64,000 nucleotides of DNA, from positions 1 to 64,000 of the forward strand of contig NZ_JAODAB010000023.1 in the NCBI RefSeq assembly GCF_025336485.1, read 5' to 3'. The notes below the pieces were generated by a model that saw nothing but the letters and a program-made list of their open reading frames with translations, had not been told where the DNA came from and ran no database searches. The stretch is from Pseudomonas citri (GTDB taxonomy: Bacteria > Pseudomonadota > Gammaproteobacteria > Pseudomonadales > Pseudomonadaceae). This document shows positions 18,031 to 26,129 of this stretch, one piece after another. Position 1 is the first letter of the stretch; the number at the start of each line of letters is the position of its first letter. Made by a program: the position numbers and the translations under genes.

Positions 18031-19397
18031 CAATGTTTCTCCGTACGGGTGCCGCACAGCGCCGCGACGATGTTTTCCATCGCTGCGCTGCGTGAGCCCT
18101 TGATCAATAAAGTGGTGTTCGGGTCTTGCTCGGCACCCAAGGCCTGGATCAGTTCGGCCTGGGTCGTGAAATGCTGGGCGTGCTCGCCGAACGCGGCGAC
18201 CGCGTGGGCCATCATCGGGCCAACGGCATACAACGCATCGACCTTGCCACGCGCGTAGGCACCGACATCGTGATGGCCCTGCCGCGCCCATTCGCCCAGC
18301 TCGCCGATATCCCCCAGCACCAGCACGGTACGGCCGGAGAAACCGGCGAGGATATCCACCGCCGCGCACATGGACGATGGGTTGGCGTTGTAGGTGTCGT
18401 CGATGACGCGCATGCCGTTGCTGGCCAGTTGCGCGACGGAGCGCCCCTTGACCGGCTGCACGGCGTCCAGCCCGGCGACGATGCCGGACAGCGACACGCC
18501 CAATGCGTGGGCCGCAGCGGCAGCCGCCAGGGCATTGGCGACGTTATGGGTGCCGAGCAGGTTCAGCTGGACCCGCGCCGCGCCATCCGGGCTGTGCAGG
18601 TTGAACGCCGGGCAACCGCGGGCATCGCGGTCCAGGTCGCTGGCGTGGAAGTCCGCCGCGCGGTTGTCCAGGGCGAAGGTCAGCACCTTGCGCCCCGCCG
18701 CCCGGGTCTTCCAGATGTCGAACGCCTTGTCATCGAGATTCAGCACGGCGACGCCATCGGCCGCCAGTCCTTCGATGATCTCACCCTTGGCCTCGACGAT
18801 TTTTTCCGGGCCGCCGAACTCACCGACATGGGCGGTCCCGGCGTTGTTGAGCACCGCCACATGGGGTTTGGTCATGCCCACGGTGTAGGCGATCTCGCCG
18901 AGCCGCGAAGCGCCCAGCTCGATGACGGCGGCACTGTGTTCCGGCGCCAGTTCCAGCAAGGTCAGCGGCACACCGAGATCGTTGTTCAGATTGCCACGGG
19001 TCGCCAGGACCGGACCCCGCGTACGCAGGATGCTGGCAAGCATTTCCTTGACCGTGGTCTTGCCGCTGGAGCCGGTGATGGCCGCGACCGGGTTGCCGAA
19101 CGCGGCGCGGTTCAGCGCACCGAGCTGGCCCAGGGCCTGGCGGGTGTCGCTGACCAGCAACTGCGGCAATGTGCTGTTGGTCACTTCCCGCTCGACCAAT
19201 GCCGCGACCGCACCCTTGGCGGCGACTTCGTCCAGGTAGTCGTGGCCGTCAAAACGCGGTCCGGCCAGGGCGACGAACAGTTGCCCCGGTGCAATCGCCC
19301 GACTGTCGATGCTCACGCCGTCGAAGGCAGCGTCCGCAGCGATGAGGCGGGCATTCAAGGCGTCGGTCAGTTCGCTGAGTTTCAGGGCCTTAAGCAT
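18030..19397 (-). CDS. murF: UDP-MurNAc-tripeptide--D-alanyl-D-alanine ligase
   Basis: Completes the UDP-MurNAc-pentapeptide by adding D-Ala-D-Ala. 455 aa. Motifs are SIDSRAIAPGQLFVAL at the N-terminal substrate domain, ITGSSGKTTVKEML (ATP loop) and VIDDTYNANPSSM with the family DxYNANP signature. It overlaps murE by 8 bp and mraY by 1 bp. Confidence 0.98.
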   Translation of the reverse strand: MLKALKLSELTDALNARLIAADAAFDGVSIDSRAIAPGQLFVALAGPRFDGHDYLDEVAAKGAVAALVEREVTNSTLPQLLVSDTRQALGQLGALNRAAFGNPVAAITGSSGKTTVKEMLASILRTRGPVLATRGNLNNDLGVPLTLLELAPEHSAAVIELGASRLGEIAYTVGMTKPHVAVLNNAGTAHVGEFGGPEKIVEAKGEIIEGLAADGVAVLNLDDKAFDIWKTRAAGRKVLTFALDNRAADFHASDLDRDARGCPAFNLHSPDGAARVQLNLLGTHNVANALAAAAAAHALGVSLSGIVAGLDAVQPVKGRSVAQLASNGMRVIDDTYNANPSSMCAAVDILAGFSGRTVLVLGDIGELGEWARQGHHDVGAYARGKVDALYAVGPMMAHAVAAFGEHAQHFTTQAELIQALGAEQDPNTTLLIKGSRSAAMENIVAALCGTRTEKH

Positions 19398-20853
19398 GGG
19401 CCACCTCCCACGCGGTCAAGGCGTGATCGGCTTCTACCAGATCGGAGAACGCGTGACGCTCGCCGTTGATTTCCTGATAGTCCTCGTGGCCCTTGCCGGC
19501 CAGGACGATGACATCGTCCGCCGAGGCGCTGGCGATCAGTTGCGCGATCGCCTGGCCGCGACCGGCCACGAACGTGACGTTATCCAACGCCGAGAAGCCA
19601 ACGCGGATGTCGTCGAAAATCTGCGAAGGGTCTTCGGTGCGCGGGTTGTCGTCGGTGACGAGCACTCCGTCGGCCAGCCGTTGTACCACTTCGGCCATCA
19701 GCGGGCGCTTGCCACGATCACGATCGCCACCGCAACCGAACAGGCACAGCAGCTTGCCCTTGGCGTGAGGCCGCAGGGCCGTCAGGACTTTTTCCAAGGC
19801 ATCGGGGGTGTGGGCGTAATCGACCACCACCAGCGGTTGAGCACCGCCACCCAGGCGCTGCATGCGCCCAGCCGGGCCTTCGAGCTTGGGCAGGACCTTG
19901 AGGATTTCGTCCAGCGGGTAGTCCAGGCCGAGCAAGGCACCGACGGCGGCCAAGACGTTGCTCAGGTTGAAACGGCCGAGCAAGGTGCTGCGCAGATGAT
20001 GTTCGCCCTGGGGCGTAACCAGCGTGGCGCGCACGCCTTCGTCATTGAACTGCGCCTGGCGTACATAAAGGTAGGCGCTGGCGTCTTCCAGGCTGTAGGT
20101 GATCAGCCGGGATTCACGCTTGTCGGCGGCCAGTTGCCGACCGAACTCATCGTCAAGGTTGATGACTCGGCACTTCAGGTCATTCCAGGCAAACAGCCTG
20201 GCCTTGGCTTCGCCGTAGGCCTGCATGGTGCCGTGGTAATCCAGGTGATCGCGAGACAGGTTGGTCAGTACCGCGACGTCGAACGCCAGCGCGCTCACGC
20301 GCCCCTGATCGAGTCCATGGGAAGAAACTTCCATGGCGACGGCCTTGGCACCGGCCTTCTTCAGGTCAGCCAGGGTCGCCTGCACGGCAACCGCGTTCGG
20401 CGTGGTGTGCAGGCCACTTTCCAGTGCGTCATGGAAGCCGTTGCCCAAGGTCCCGACGATGCCGCAACGCTGGCCGAGCAAATCCAGGGCCTGGGCCACC
20501 AGCTGGCTGACGCTGGTCTTGCCGTTGGTGCCCGTTACGCCAATAAGGTTCAGGTGACGGCTCGGTTCGGCATAGAAACGCCCGGCGATGTCCGACAGTT
20601 GCGCGGCGAGCCCCTTGACCGGAATCAACGGGACGTCGGTGATCGGCAGCACGGTCGCGCCTTCCACTTCATAAGCCACGGCAGCCGCGCCGCGCTGCAA
20701 AGCATCGGCGATGTGGGCGCGACCATCGAAGCGCGCACCCGGCACGGCCAGGAACAGGTCGCCGGCGCGGACATTGCGACTGTCCAGGGCCAATTCGCGA
20801 ATCAGCAGGTCGTGACCGGCGTGGGCAAAGATCTTGTTCAGGCTCAGGGACAT
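19390..20853 (-). CDS. murE: UDP-MurNAc-L-Ala-D-Glu--meso-diaminopimelate ligase
   Basis: Adds the third residue of the stem peptide. 487 aa. The ATP loop GVTGTNGKTSVSQL begins at residue 105. The DNPRTEDP segment holds the DNPR motif that marks meso-diaminopimelate (not lysine) specificity, as expected for a Gram-negative. It has an N-terminal SRNVRAGDLFLAVPG substrate-binding domain. The start overlaps the ftsI stop (TGATG). Confidence 0.98.
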   Translation of the reverse strand: MSLSLNKIFAHAGHDLLIRELALDSRNVRAGDLFLAVPGARFDGRAHIADALQRGAAAVAYEVEGATVLPITDVPLIPVKGLAAQLSDIAGRFYAEPSRHLNLIGVTGTNGKTSVSQLVAQALDLLGQRCGIVGTLGNGFHDALESGLHTTPNAVAVQATLADLKKAGAKAVAMEVSSHGLDQGRVSALAFDVAVLTNLSRDHLDYHGTMQAYGEAKARLFAWNDLKCRVINLDDEFGRQLAADKRESRLITYSLEDASAYLYVRQAQFNDEGVRATLVTPQGEHHLRSTLLGRFNLSNVLAAVGALLGLDYPLDEILKVLPKLEGPAGRMQRLGGGAQPLVVVDYAHTPDALEKVLTALRPHAKGKLLCLFGCGGDRDRGKRPLMAEVVQRLADGVLVTDDNPRTEDPSQIFDDIRVGFSALDNVTFVAGRGQAIAQLIASASADDVIVLAGKGHEDYQEINGERHAFSDLVEADHALTAWEVAHA

Positions 20854-22595
20854 CAGCCACGCCCTCCATCGGCTTTCAAGGGGACGACCGGAGCAGTGCT
20901 CGCCTGCTGGGTCGGCGGCAGGTTATCCGGGGTGATGTTCATCAGGCGCAGGGTGCCGGACATGACTTTACTGAACACCGGCGCCGAGACCAGGCCACCG
21001 AAATAGCCGGCCTTGCTTGGTTCGTCGATGACCACGACGATGGCGTAGCGCGGGTCGCTCATCGGGCCGAAACCGGCGAACAGCGAACGATAGGAATTCT
21101 CGGCGTAGCCCTTGGTGCCCACGGAAGTCTTGCGGGCCGTACCCGACTTGCCGGCCACGTGATAGGCCGGCACCTGGGCGCGATAAACTCCACGCGGCGC
21201 CTCGATCACCTGTTGCAGCATCCCTTGCATGGTCTTGGCAACGTTTTCCGGAATCACCTGGGTGGTCTGCGGCGGCTTGTCGGTCTTGATCAGGGTCAGC
21301 GGTGCGATACGCCCGTTGTTCGCCAGCGCGGAAAACGCGTGGACCAGCTGGATCGCGGTCACGGAAACACCGTAGCCGTAGGACAACGTCGCCGTTTCCG
21401 CCTTGCGCCAGTCACGATAGTTCGGCAGGTTGCCGACCCGTTCGCCCGGGAAGCCCAGGCCGGTGTCCTGGCCCAGGCCGATTTTCTGAGCCAGGCGATA
21501 GATCGTTTCACCGCCGATGTCGAAGGCGATCTTGCTCATGCCCACGTTACTGGAATTGATCAGAATGCCGGTCAGGTCGAGCACCGGGCCTTCGGTCTTG
21601 GACACGTCACGAATGGTGTACTTGCCGATCTGCAGGGTGCCCGGATACACCTCGACGGTATCGCTCGGCTTCCAGCGCCCGGTTTCCAGGGCAGCGGCCA
21701 TGGACACGGCTTTCATGGTAGAACCGGGTTCGAACACGTCGATCATCGCGCGGTTACGCATCATCGCCGGTTGCAGGTTGCGACGGTTGTTCGGGTTGTA
21801 GGTCGGCTGGTTGACCATCGCCAGGATCTCGCCGGTCTTCACGTCCATGATCACCAGGCTGCCGGCCTTGGCACCGTTCTCGACGATGGCATTGCGTAGC
21901 TCGCGGTTGGCCAGGTATTGCAGGCGCAGGTCAATGGACAACGCCAAGGGCTTGCCGGCCTTGGCGTTTTTGGTGACTTGGACATCCTTGATCAGCCTGC
22001 CGCGCCGGTCCTTGATGACCTGGCGCTTGCCGGCGACCCCGGCGAGCCATTCGTCATAGGCCAGTTCGACCCCTTCCCGCCCTCGATCATCGATGTCGGT
22101 AAAGCCGACCATATGGGCGGTGACTTCACCGGCCGGGTAGAAACGCCGGAACTCTTCGATGCCGTAGACACCAGGCACTTTCAGGTCGAGCACGCTCTGG
22201 CCCTGCTCGGGGGTCAAGCCGCGCACCAGGTAAATGAATTCCTTGTTGGCCTGGGCTTCGAGGCGTTCGGCCAGCGCCTTGGGATCCTGGCCGAGGGCAG
22301 CGGCCAGCGCCGGCCACTTCTCCTTGGCCAGTTGCATTTCCTTGGCATTGGCCCACAGGGTGGTCACCGGCGTGCTCACGGCCAGGGGTTCGCCATTGCG
22401 GTCGGTGATCAGGCCACGGTGGGCCGGAATCGGAATATGCCGCACGCTGCGCGCATCACCCTGCCCCTTGAGGAAGTCACGGTCGACCACTTGCAGGTCG
22501 ATGATGCGCCAGGAAATGGCCGCCACCATGATCCCGAGCAACCCCAGGACCAGACGGAACCGCCACGGGAACAAGGCCCCTTCGAGCTTCATCAT
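20853..22595 (-). CDS. ftsI: Septal transpeptidase FtsI (PBP3)
   Basis: Class B penicillin-binding protein that cross-links septal peptidoglycan; the main target of aztreonam and similar beta-lactams. 580 aa. One N-terminal membrane helix (about 14-34), a pedestal domain (60-220), then the transpeptidase domain. The catalytic motifs are complete: S292-T-M-K295 (SxxK), S348-S-N350 (SxN) and K483-S-G-T (KSGT). Two in-frame ATGs open the gene (MMK); either could be used. The first lies in the ftsL stop region, giving a 4-bp overlap. Confidence 0.98.
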   Translation of the reverse strand: MMKLEGALFPWRFRLVLGLLGIMVAAISWRIIDLQVVDRDFLKGQGDARSVRHIPIPAHRGLITDRNGEPLAVSTPVTTLWANAKEMQLAKEKWPALAAALGQDPKALAERLEAQANKEFIYLVRGLTPEQGQSVLDLKVPGVYGIEEFRRFYPAGEVTAHMVGFTDIDDRGREGVELAYDEWLAGVAGKRQVIKDRRGRLIKDVQVTKNAKAGKPLALSIDLRLQYLANRELRNAIVENGAKAGSLVIMDVKTGEILAMVNQPTYNPNNRRNLQPAMMRNRAMIDVFEPGSTMKAVSMAAALETGRWKPSDTVEVYPGTLQIGKYTIRDVSKTEGPVLDLTGILINSSNVGMSKIAFDIGGETIYRLAQKIGLGQDTGLGFPGERVGNLPNYRDWRKAETATLSYGYGVSVTAIQLVHAFSALANNGRIAPLTLIKTDKPPQTTQVIPENVAKTMQGMLQQVIEAPRGVYRAQVPAYHVAGKSGTARKTSVGTKGYAENSYRSLFAGFGPMSDPRYAIVVVIDEPSKAGYFGGLVSAPVFSKVMSGTLRLMNITPDNLPPTQQASTAPVVPLKADGGRG

Positions 22596-22885
22596 GGCGC
22601 CACCATCTGTACTTCGGCCGCGCCGGGAATGTGCATCTTCAATTGTTCGGTGGCCAGCACTTCAATGCGGCTGTGGGCCGTCCAGGTGCTTTGCTCCAGG
22701 ATCAACCGCCCCCATTCGGCCTGCGCCTTGTCGCGCACGCTCAATTCGTTGTAGAGGGTATTGAGCAACTGCCGGTTCCAGTGCGCGCTATAAGACACGG
22801 CGATGGCCGATACGAGCACGCCGATAAACAACAGCAACATGAAAAAGCTGCCGCCGGGCAGGGGCTTGGCGAAGAGCTTGCTCAC
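22592..22885 (-). CDS. ftsL: Cell division protein FtsL
   Basis: Small bitopic protein of the FtsQLB complex. 97 aa. It has a short cytoplasmic tail, one helix (FFMLLLFIGVLVSAIAVSYS region, about 15-35), then a periplasmic coiled coil with the typical NTLYNELSVRDKAQAEWGRL pattern. It overlaps both rsmH and ftsI by 4 bp. Assignment is by position and pattern, since the family is poorly conserved. Confidence 0.95.
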   Translation of the reverse strand: MSKLFAKPLPGGSFFMLLLFIGVLVSAIAVSYSAHWNRQLLNTLYNELSVRDKAQAEWGRLILEQSTWTAHSRIEVLATEQLKMHIPGAAEVQMVAP

Positions 22886-23829
22886 CGCAACTTCTCCGCG
22901 ACACGCATGACCGCGCTACGGGCGCGAGGATTGGCCTTGAGTTCGGCCTCGGAGGCGAACTGCGCTTTGCCATGGATCTTGATTTTCGGCACGAAGGCTT
23001 CGAAACGCACCGGCAGGTTGCGCGGCAGGTTATCGGCTTCGCCCTTGGTGAGCTTGCGCATGAACAGCTTGACGATGCGGTCTTCCAGGGAGTGGAAGCT
23101 GATCACCACCAGGCGCCCACCCACCTCCAGCGCGTCGAGCGCCGCTTCGAGGCCGACTTCGAGATCGCCCAGTTCATTGTTGACGTGGATGCGCAACCCT
23201 TGGAAAGCCCGGGTCGCCGGGTTCTTGCCCTTCTCCCAGGCCGGATTGGCCACCTTCAACACCTCGGCCAGGTCGCCGGTGCGCTCGAAGGGCTTGATGT
23301 CACGTCGTTCGACCACGGCACGGGCCATGCGGCCAGAGAAACGCTCTTCACCGTACTCCTTGAAGACACGGGCGATTTCTTCCACCGGAGCGGTGTTGAC
23401 GAATTCGGCGGCACTGATGCCGCGAGACGGATCCATGCGCATGTCCAGCGGACCGTCATTGAGGAAGCTGAAGCCGCGCTCAGGGTCGTCCAACTGCGGA
23501 GACGACACACCCAGGTCGAGCAGCACGCCACTGACCTTGCCGTGCAGGCCACGCTCGGCAACTTCCGCACCCAACTCGGCAAAGCTGCGCTGCACAACGA
23601 CAAAGCGGCCGTCTTCGGCCGCTAGCGCTTGCCCGGTGGCAATCGCTTGAGGATCTTTGTCGAATCCCAGTAACCGTCCGTCCGGACCGAGCTTACTGAG
23701 GATCAGCCGGCTGTGCCCACCCCGCCCGAACGTGCCATCCAGATAGCAGCCATCAGGACGTACGGCGAGAGCCTCGACGGCTTCGTCAAGCAGTACGGTG
23801 ATGTGGTTAAAGCCGCTATCAATAGTCAC
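22882..23829 (-). CDS. rsmH: 16S rRNA m4C1402 methyltransferase
   Basis: SAM-dependent methyltransferase acting on C1402 of 16S rRNA. 315 aa. Motifs are HITVLLDEAVEAL, YLDGTFGRGGHSRLIL (SAM site), LGFDKDPQA, LLDLGVSSPQLDDPERGFSF and VISFHSLEDRIVK. It sits between mraZ and ftsL, overlapping each by 4 bp. The partner enzyme RsmI, which modifies the same nucleotide, is encoded 1.2 kb away past rnpB. Confidence 0.98.
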   Translation of the reverse strand: MTIDSGFNHITVLLDEAVEALAVRPDGCYLDGTFGRGGHSRLILSKLGPDGRLLGFDKDPQAIATGQALAAEDGRFVVVQRSFAELGAEVAERGLHGKVSGVLLDLGVSSPQLDDPERGFSFLNDGPLDMRMDPSRGISAAEFVNTAPVEEIARVFKEYGEERFSGRMARAVVERRDIKPFERTGDLAEVLKVANPAWEKGKNPATRAFQGLRIHVNNELGDLEVGLEAALDALEVGGRLVVISFHSLEDRIVKLFMRKLTKGEADNLPRNLPVRFEAFVPKIKIHGKAQFASEAELKANPRARSAVMRVAEKLR

Positions 23830-24281
23830 AGGATCAAATCACGCAGTTCATCAGGCATGGCGCCCGGTTGTTGAATAGCAGCGAGGTCAGCGGCAGAAAC
23901 CGCATTCCAGGCATCTTCGTCCCACAGCTGGAACTTGTTCAGTTGGCCTACCAGCATCGCGCGCTTGTCCAGCTTGGCGTATTCGCGCAAACGCGGCGGA
24001 ACCAGGAAACGACCACTGCCATCGAGTTCGAGATCGACGGCGTTGCCAATCAGCAAGCGTTGCAGACGGCGGTTTTCTTCCCGCAGCGAAGGCAGTGCGC
24101 GCAGTTTGGTTTCGATGATTTCCCACTCATCAAGGGGGTAAACGCATAAACATGGATCAACAGCGTCGATCGTGACGATTAATTGCCCCGAACTTCGCGA
24201 AACGAGCTCGTCACGATACCGGCTTGGCATGGCGAGCCGGCCTTTGGCATCGAGACTGATAGCGTTAGCTCCGCGAAACAC
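23826..24281 (-). CDS. mraZ: Transcriptional regulator MraZ
   Basis: First gene of the dcw cluster; a DNA-binding repressor of its own operon in other bacteria. 151 aa made of two AbrB-like halves (residues ~5-50 and ~80-125), each with the DxKGR(L/F)xxPxxxR pattern (SLDAKGRLAMPSRYR and ELDGSGRFLVPPRLR). The start is GTG at 24281, with GGAG ten nucleotides upstream. Three 10-bp-spaced MraZ boxes lie 44-69 bp before the start. Confidence 0.97.
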   Translation of the reverse strand: MFRGANAISLDAKGRLAMPSRYRDELVSRSSGQLIVTIDAVDPCLCVYPLDEWEIIETKLRALPSLREENRRLQRLLIGNAVDLELDGSGRFLVPPRLREYAKLDKRAMLVGQLNKFQLWDEDAWNAVSAADLAAIQQPGAMPDELRDLIL

Positions 24282-24324
24282 GTCTGCGTTTCTCCACTTT
24301 TGGGCGGTTTACCTTCAAAAAAAC

Positions 24325-24350
24325 CCACTTCATGCCACTTTCCGCCACTT
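24325..24350 (-). promoter_or_regulatory. MraZ operator: three 10-bp direct repeats
   Basis: On the minus strand AAGTGG occurs three times at exact 10-bp spacing (complements of 24345-24350, 24335-24340, 24325-24330). MraZ is known to bind tandem GTGGG/TGGG repeats with this period. The array begins just downstream of the predicted -10, at the start point of transcription, a good place for repression. A fourth AAGTGG (complement of 24294-24299) lies close to the gene start. Confidence 0.85.
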
Positions 24351-24356
24351 GCGCAC

Positions 24357-24386
24357 ACTATAGGAATGCGCCCACCGCACCGTCAA
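24357..24386 (-). promoter_or_regulatory. dcw (mraZ) sigma70 promoter
   Basis: On the minus strand TTGACG (complement of 24381-24386), an 18-nt spacer and TATAGT (complement of 24357-24362). Both boxes are near consensus. The start point would fall at about 24350, directly on the MraZ boxes, giving a leader of about 70 nt. Confidence 0.8.
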
Positions 24387-24592
24387 GGCGCGCATTGAAG
24401 GAAAAGCCTTATAGATCGGAGATTTAGGAGCGTTTCAGGAGGGCCAACAAGAATCTGACGTAGGAATTTTCACCACAACCCGAGAGAGCACAGGAGGCTG
24501 CGCGCACAAGTTAAAGTGATTTATTAAGAGTAAGATTTTTTTGGTATTAGGAACTGCCTCTGCCTTTGATTCTGGCAGGGTGGGGAAAGGTG

Positions 24593-24945
24593 GAGAGTCG
24601 ATCTGTAAGCCGGGTTCTGTCTTGAACAGTCATTCGTCTACGATGGCCATCACTGGACATCTTTAGCAACCTACCCGGTCCCAGCGCGGGCCACGCCTTG
24701 GGACCCTATTTGGTCTTGCTCCAAGTGGGGTTTACCTAGCCACGAACTGTTGCCAGCCGTGCGGTGCGCTCTTACCGCACCTTTTCACCCTTACCGGCGC
24801 CGAAACGCTTAGGCGGTTATTTTCTGTGGCACTTTCCGTAGGCTCGCGCCTCCCAGGCATTACCTGGCACTTCGCCCTATGGAGCCCGGACTTTCCTCCC
24901 CCCCCTAATTTTCATAGAGGGCAGCGACTGTCCGATCGACTCTCC
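24593..24945 (-). ncRNA. rnpB: RNase P RNA
   Basis: Catalytic RNA that matures tRNA 5' ends. Read on the minus strand it begins about GAGAGTCGATCGGACAGTCG and ends with ACAGAACCCGGCTTACAG, the universal bacterial RNase P 3' core. The GAGGAAAGTCCGGGCTCC segment of conserved region I (complement of 24880-24903) and the matching end stem (GAGAGTCGATC / GATCGACTCTCC) are present. About 353 nt, class A. A plausible promoter (TTGTTC, 16 nt, TTAACC; complement of 24954-24981) lies just upstream. In the gap after its 3' end a CTGCC/GGCAG hairpin (complement of 24558-24584) may terminate it. Confidence 0.96.
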
Positions 24946-25017
24946 GCCGCGAAGGTTAACGGCAGAGCGCCCGAAGAACAAGCGCTAAAAGCCTTTTGCC
25001 ACGCTACCTGTCCGGTT

Positions 25018-25890
25018 TTACCGGGCCTTTTGCTGGTCCAGCGCGACCTGATACAGCACGTTCTTGCGCTCACCGGTGATTTGCGCAGCGAGGGCGGCCG
25101 CACGCTTGAGCGGCATTTCCTCGAGTAGCAGGTTCAGGATGCGCATCGCCTCGCTGCTGACAGCCTCCTCACTGTCCGGCGCCGTCCAGCCCGCCACCAA
25201 CACCACACACTCGCCGCGCTGCTGGTTGCCGTCATTTTCGACAAACGCCCGCAGCTCCGCCAACGGCAAGCCCTTGAGGGTTTCGAAGGTCTTGGTCAGC
25301 TCTCGGGCCAACAACGCAGGGCGCTCGGGACCAAACACCTGCTCCATGTCTTGCAGGCATTCAAGAATACGGTGCGGCGCTTCGTAAAAGATCAGCGTGC
25401 GCGGCTCTTCCTTTATGGACTCCAGGCGCGTTCGCCGTCCAACTGCCTTCGCAGGCAGGAAGCCTTCGAAAATGAAACGGTCCGACGGCAGGCCTGCCGC
25501 CGAAAGTGCCGCGATCAAGGCGCACGCGCCCGGCACCGGCACCACATTGATGCCCGCTGCACGAGCCTGGCGCACCAGGTGATAGCCAGGATCGGAAATC
25601 AGCGGCGTGCCGGCATCGGAAATCAACGCGACGTTATCCCCCGCCAACAGTCGAGTGATGAACCGACTGCCTTCATCCCGCTCGTTGTGTTCGTGGCAGG
25701 CGGCCAACGGCGTAGCAATGCCGAAATGCTGCAACAGGCGCTGGGAGTGGCGGGTGTCTTCAGCGGCGATCAAGGCCACCTCGCGCAGGATCTTCAGCGC
25801 CCGGGCGCTGATGTCGTCCAGGTTGCCGATGGGCGTCGCCACCACGTACAGCGAGCCGGCAGCGGAATTCAAAGCACCTGGAGCAGTCAA
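25018..25890 (-). CDS. rsmI: 16S rRNA 2'-O-methyltransferase RsmI
   Basis: Methylates the ribose of C1402 in 16S rRNA, the nucleotide also modified by RsmH. About 290 aa. It has the tetrapyrrole-methylase fold signatures SLYVVATPIGNLDDISARA, AAEDTRHSQRLL, ISDAGTPLISDPG and the YEAPHRILECLQDM segment. I chose TTG 25890 because GAGG sits 8 nt before it. A GTG three codons earlier (25899) has no Shine-Dalgarno sequence. Divergent from lpoA. Confidence 0.94.
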   Translation of the reverse strand: MTAPGALNSAAGSLYVVATPIGNLDDISARALKILREVALIAAEDTRHSQRLLQHFGIATPLAACHEHNERDEGSRFITRLLAGDNVALISDAGTPLISDPGYHLVRQARAAGINVVPVPGACALIAALSAAGLPSDRFIFEGFLPAKAVGRRTRLESIKEEPRTLIFYEAPHRILECLQDMEQVFGPERPALLARELTKTFETLKGLPLAELRAFVENDGNQQRGECVVLVAGWTAPDSEEAVSSEAMRILNLLLEEMPLKRAAALAAQITGERKNVLYQVALDQQKAR

Positions 25891-25963
25891 AACGCACACC
25901 TCATGTTCGGTAAAAGCGCCATTGTAGCGTGTGCAGGCCGCCTCGGCTGTTCACATCAACCAT

Positions 25964-25993
25964 TGTGGCGAGGGAGCTTGCTCCCTCGCCACA
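25964..25993. repeat. REP palindrome
   Basis: Perfect 13-bp arms (25964-25976 and 25981-25993) around CTTG, with the AGGGAG-CTTG-CTCCCT core common in P. fluorescens-group REP sequences. It sits in the rsmI-lpoA divergent gap. Confidence 0.85.
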
Positions 25994-26129
25994 GGGCAAT
26001 ACCTGCCTTTTGTGCTGTGCCGCACTGTTTGAAATACCTAAATCGACCGATTCACACCACCGACATCGCGCCCCGGCCAGCGCTTGGGTACAATTCGACG
26101 CTAATTTGATCTCGTATCAGGACATTTAC

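Noticed and set aside
24826..25128. Open frames over the RNase P RNA
   Set aside because: The region is rnpB by its conserved core; coding is not plausible.
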